From CBIFVZ01 sp966185765 (GTDB lineage: Bacteria > Pseudomonadota > Gammaproteobacteria > Enterobacterales > Enterobacteriaceae), in contig CBIFVZ010000003.1 of NCBI GenBank assembly GCA_966185765.1, positions 62,001 through 126,000 on the forward strand: a stretch of 64,000 bases of DNA, read 5' to 3'. The position numbers and the translations under genes are program-made. The notes under the pieces are model-generated. The model was not told where the DNA came from and ran no database searches. It saw nothing but the letters and a program-made list of their open reading frames with translations. Below are positions 63,866 through 64,000 of the stretch, one piece after another; position 1 is the stretch's first letter; each line of letters opens with the position of its first letter.

Positions 63866-64000
63866 TGCGGTGATATCTCCAGAAATTGCCCATCCTGGGC
63901 TTGTGTATGCACAGCTTAAGTTCCGCTGTGTCGAGTCTGTTTTGGCAGTTACCCAAAGTATAGATAGCTGGCAAAGCAGGCTGTTGACTTGATTCATGCG

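Overview
The window is a chromosomal segment of a member of the Enterobacteriaceae. Gene order matches the E. coli K-12 interval ybjJ to pflA almost gene for gene, and most proteins have the length expected of the E. coli family. I cannot name the genus from the sequence alone. No prophage, insertion sequence with a transposase, CRISPR array, rRNA or tRNA gene was found.

Layout. 1-7.1 kb: ybjJ (cut by the window edge), rcdA, the sigma-E small RNA rybB, ybjL, ybjM, then ybjC-nfsA-rimK-ybjN. 7.4-12.1 kb: putrescine transporter operon potFGHI and ybjO. 12.2-13.9 kb: rlmC, carrying a perfect in-frame 663-bp tandem duplication. 14-18.3 kb: arginine transport genes artJ and artPIQM, with a GC-rich structured stretch between artJ and artM. 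18.5-23 kb: envelope and cell-wall genes ybjP, ybjQ, amiD and the reductase-like ybjS, ybjT. 23-30.3 kb: ltaE, poxB, hcr-hcp, lysO, aqpZ. 30.8-36.9 kb: ybjD, ybjX, macAB. 36.9-46.2 kb: cspD, clpS-clpA, infA, aat, cydDC, trxB. 46.7-55.1 kb: lrp, ftsK, lolA, rarA, serS. 55.7-61.1 kb: dmsABC and ycaD. The end holds a divergent exported alpha/beta-hydrolase and TetR-regulator pair where K-12 has ycaM-ycaN-ycaK, then pflA.

Functional themes: polyamine and basic amino acid transport (potFGHI, artJ/artPIQM, lysO); anaerobic and nitrosative metabolism (hcp-hcr, dmsABC, pflA, cydDC); redox and proteolysis (trxB, nfsA, clpAS, aat as the N-end-rule transferase feeding ClpS); and chromosome and envelope maintenance (ftsK, lolA, macAB, amiD).

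Main departures from the K-12 layout. (1) A dispersed element of about 140 bp with three hairpins occurs twice, in opposite orientation (after ybjM and between ybjD and ybjX). A compensatory base-pair change links the copies, and each copy is bracketed by a locus-specific duplicated hairpin. (2) grxA is missing at the first copy. (3) rlmC has the internal duplication. (4) serW is absent between clpA and infA. (5) ycaC is absent after dmsC. (6) The Q/P-rich FtsK linker is long. (7) The hydrolase/TetR pair carries two near-identical operator-like direct repeats.
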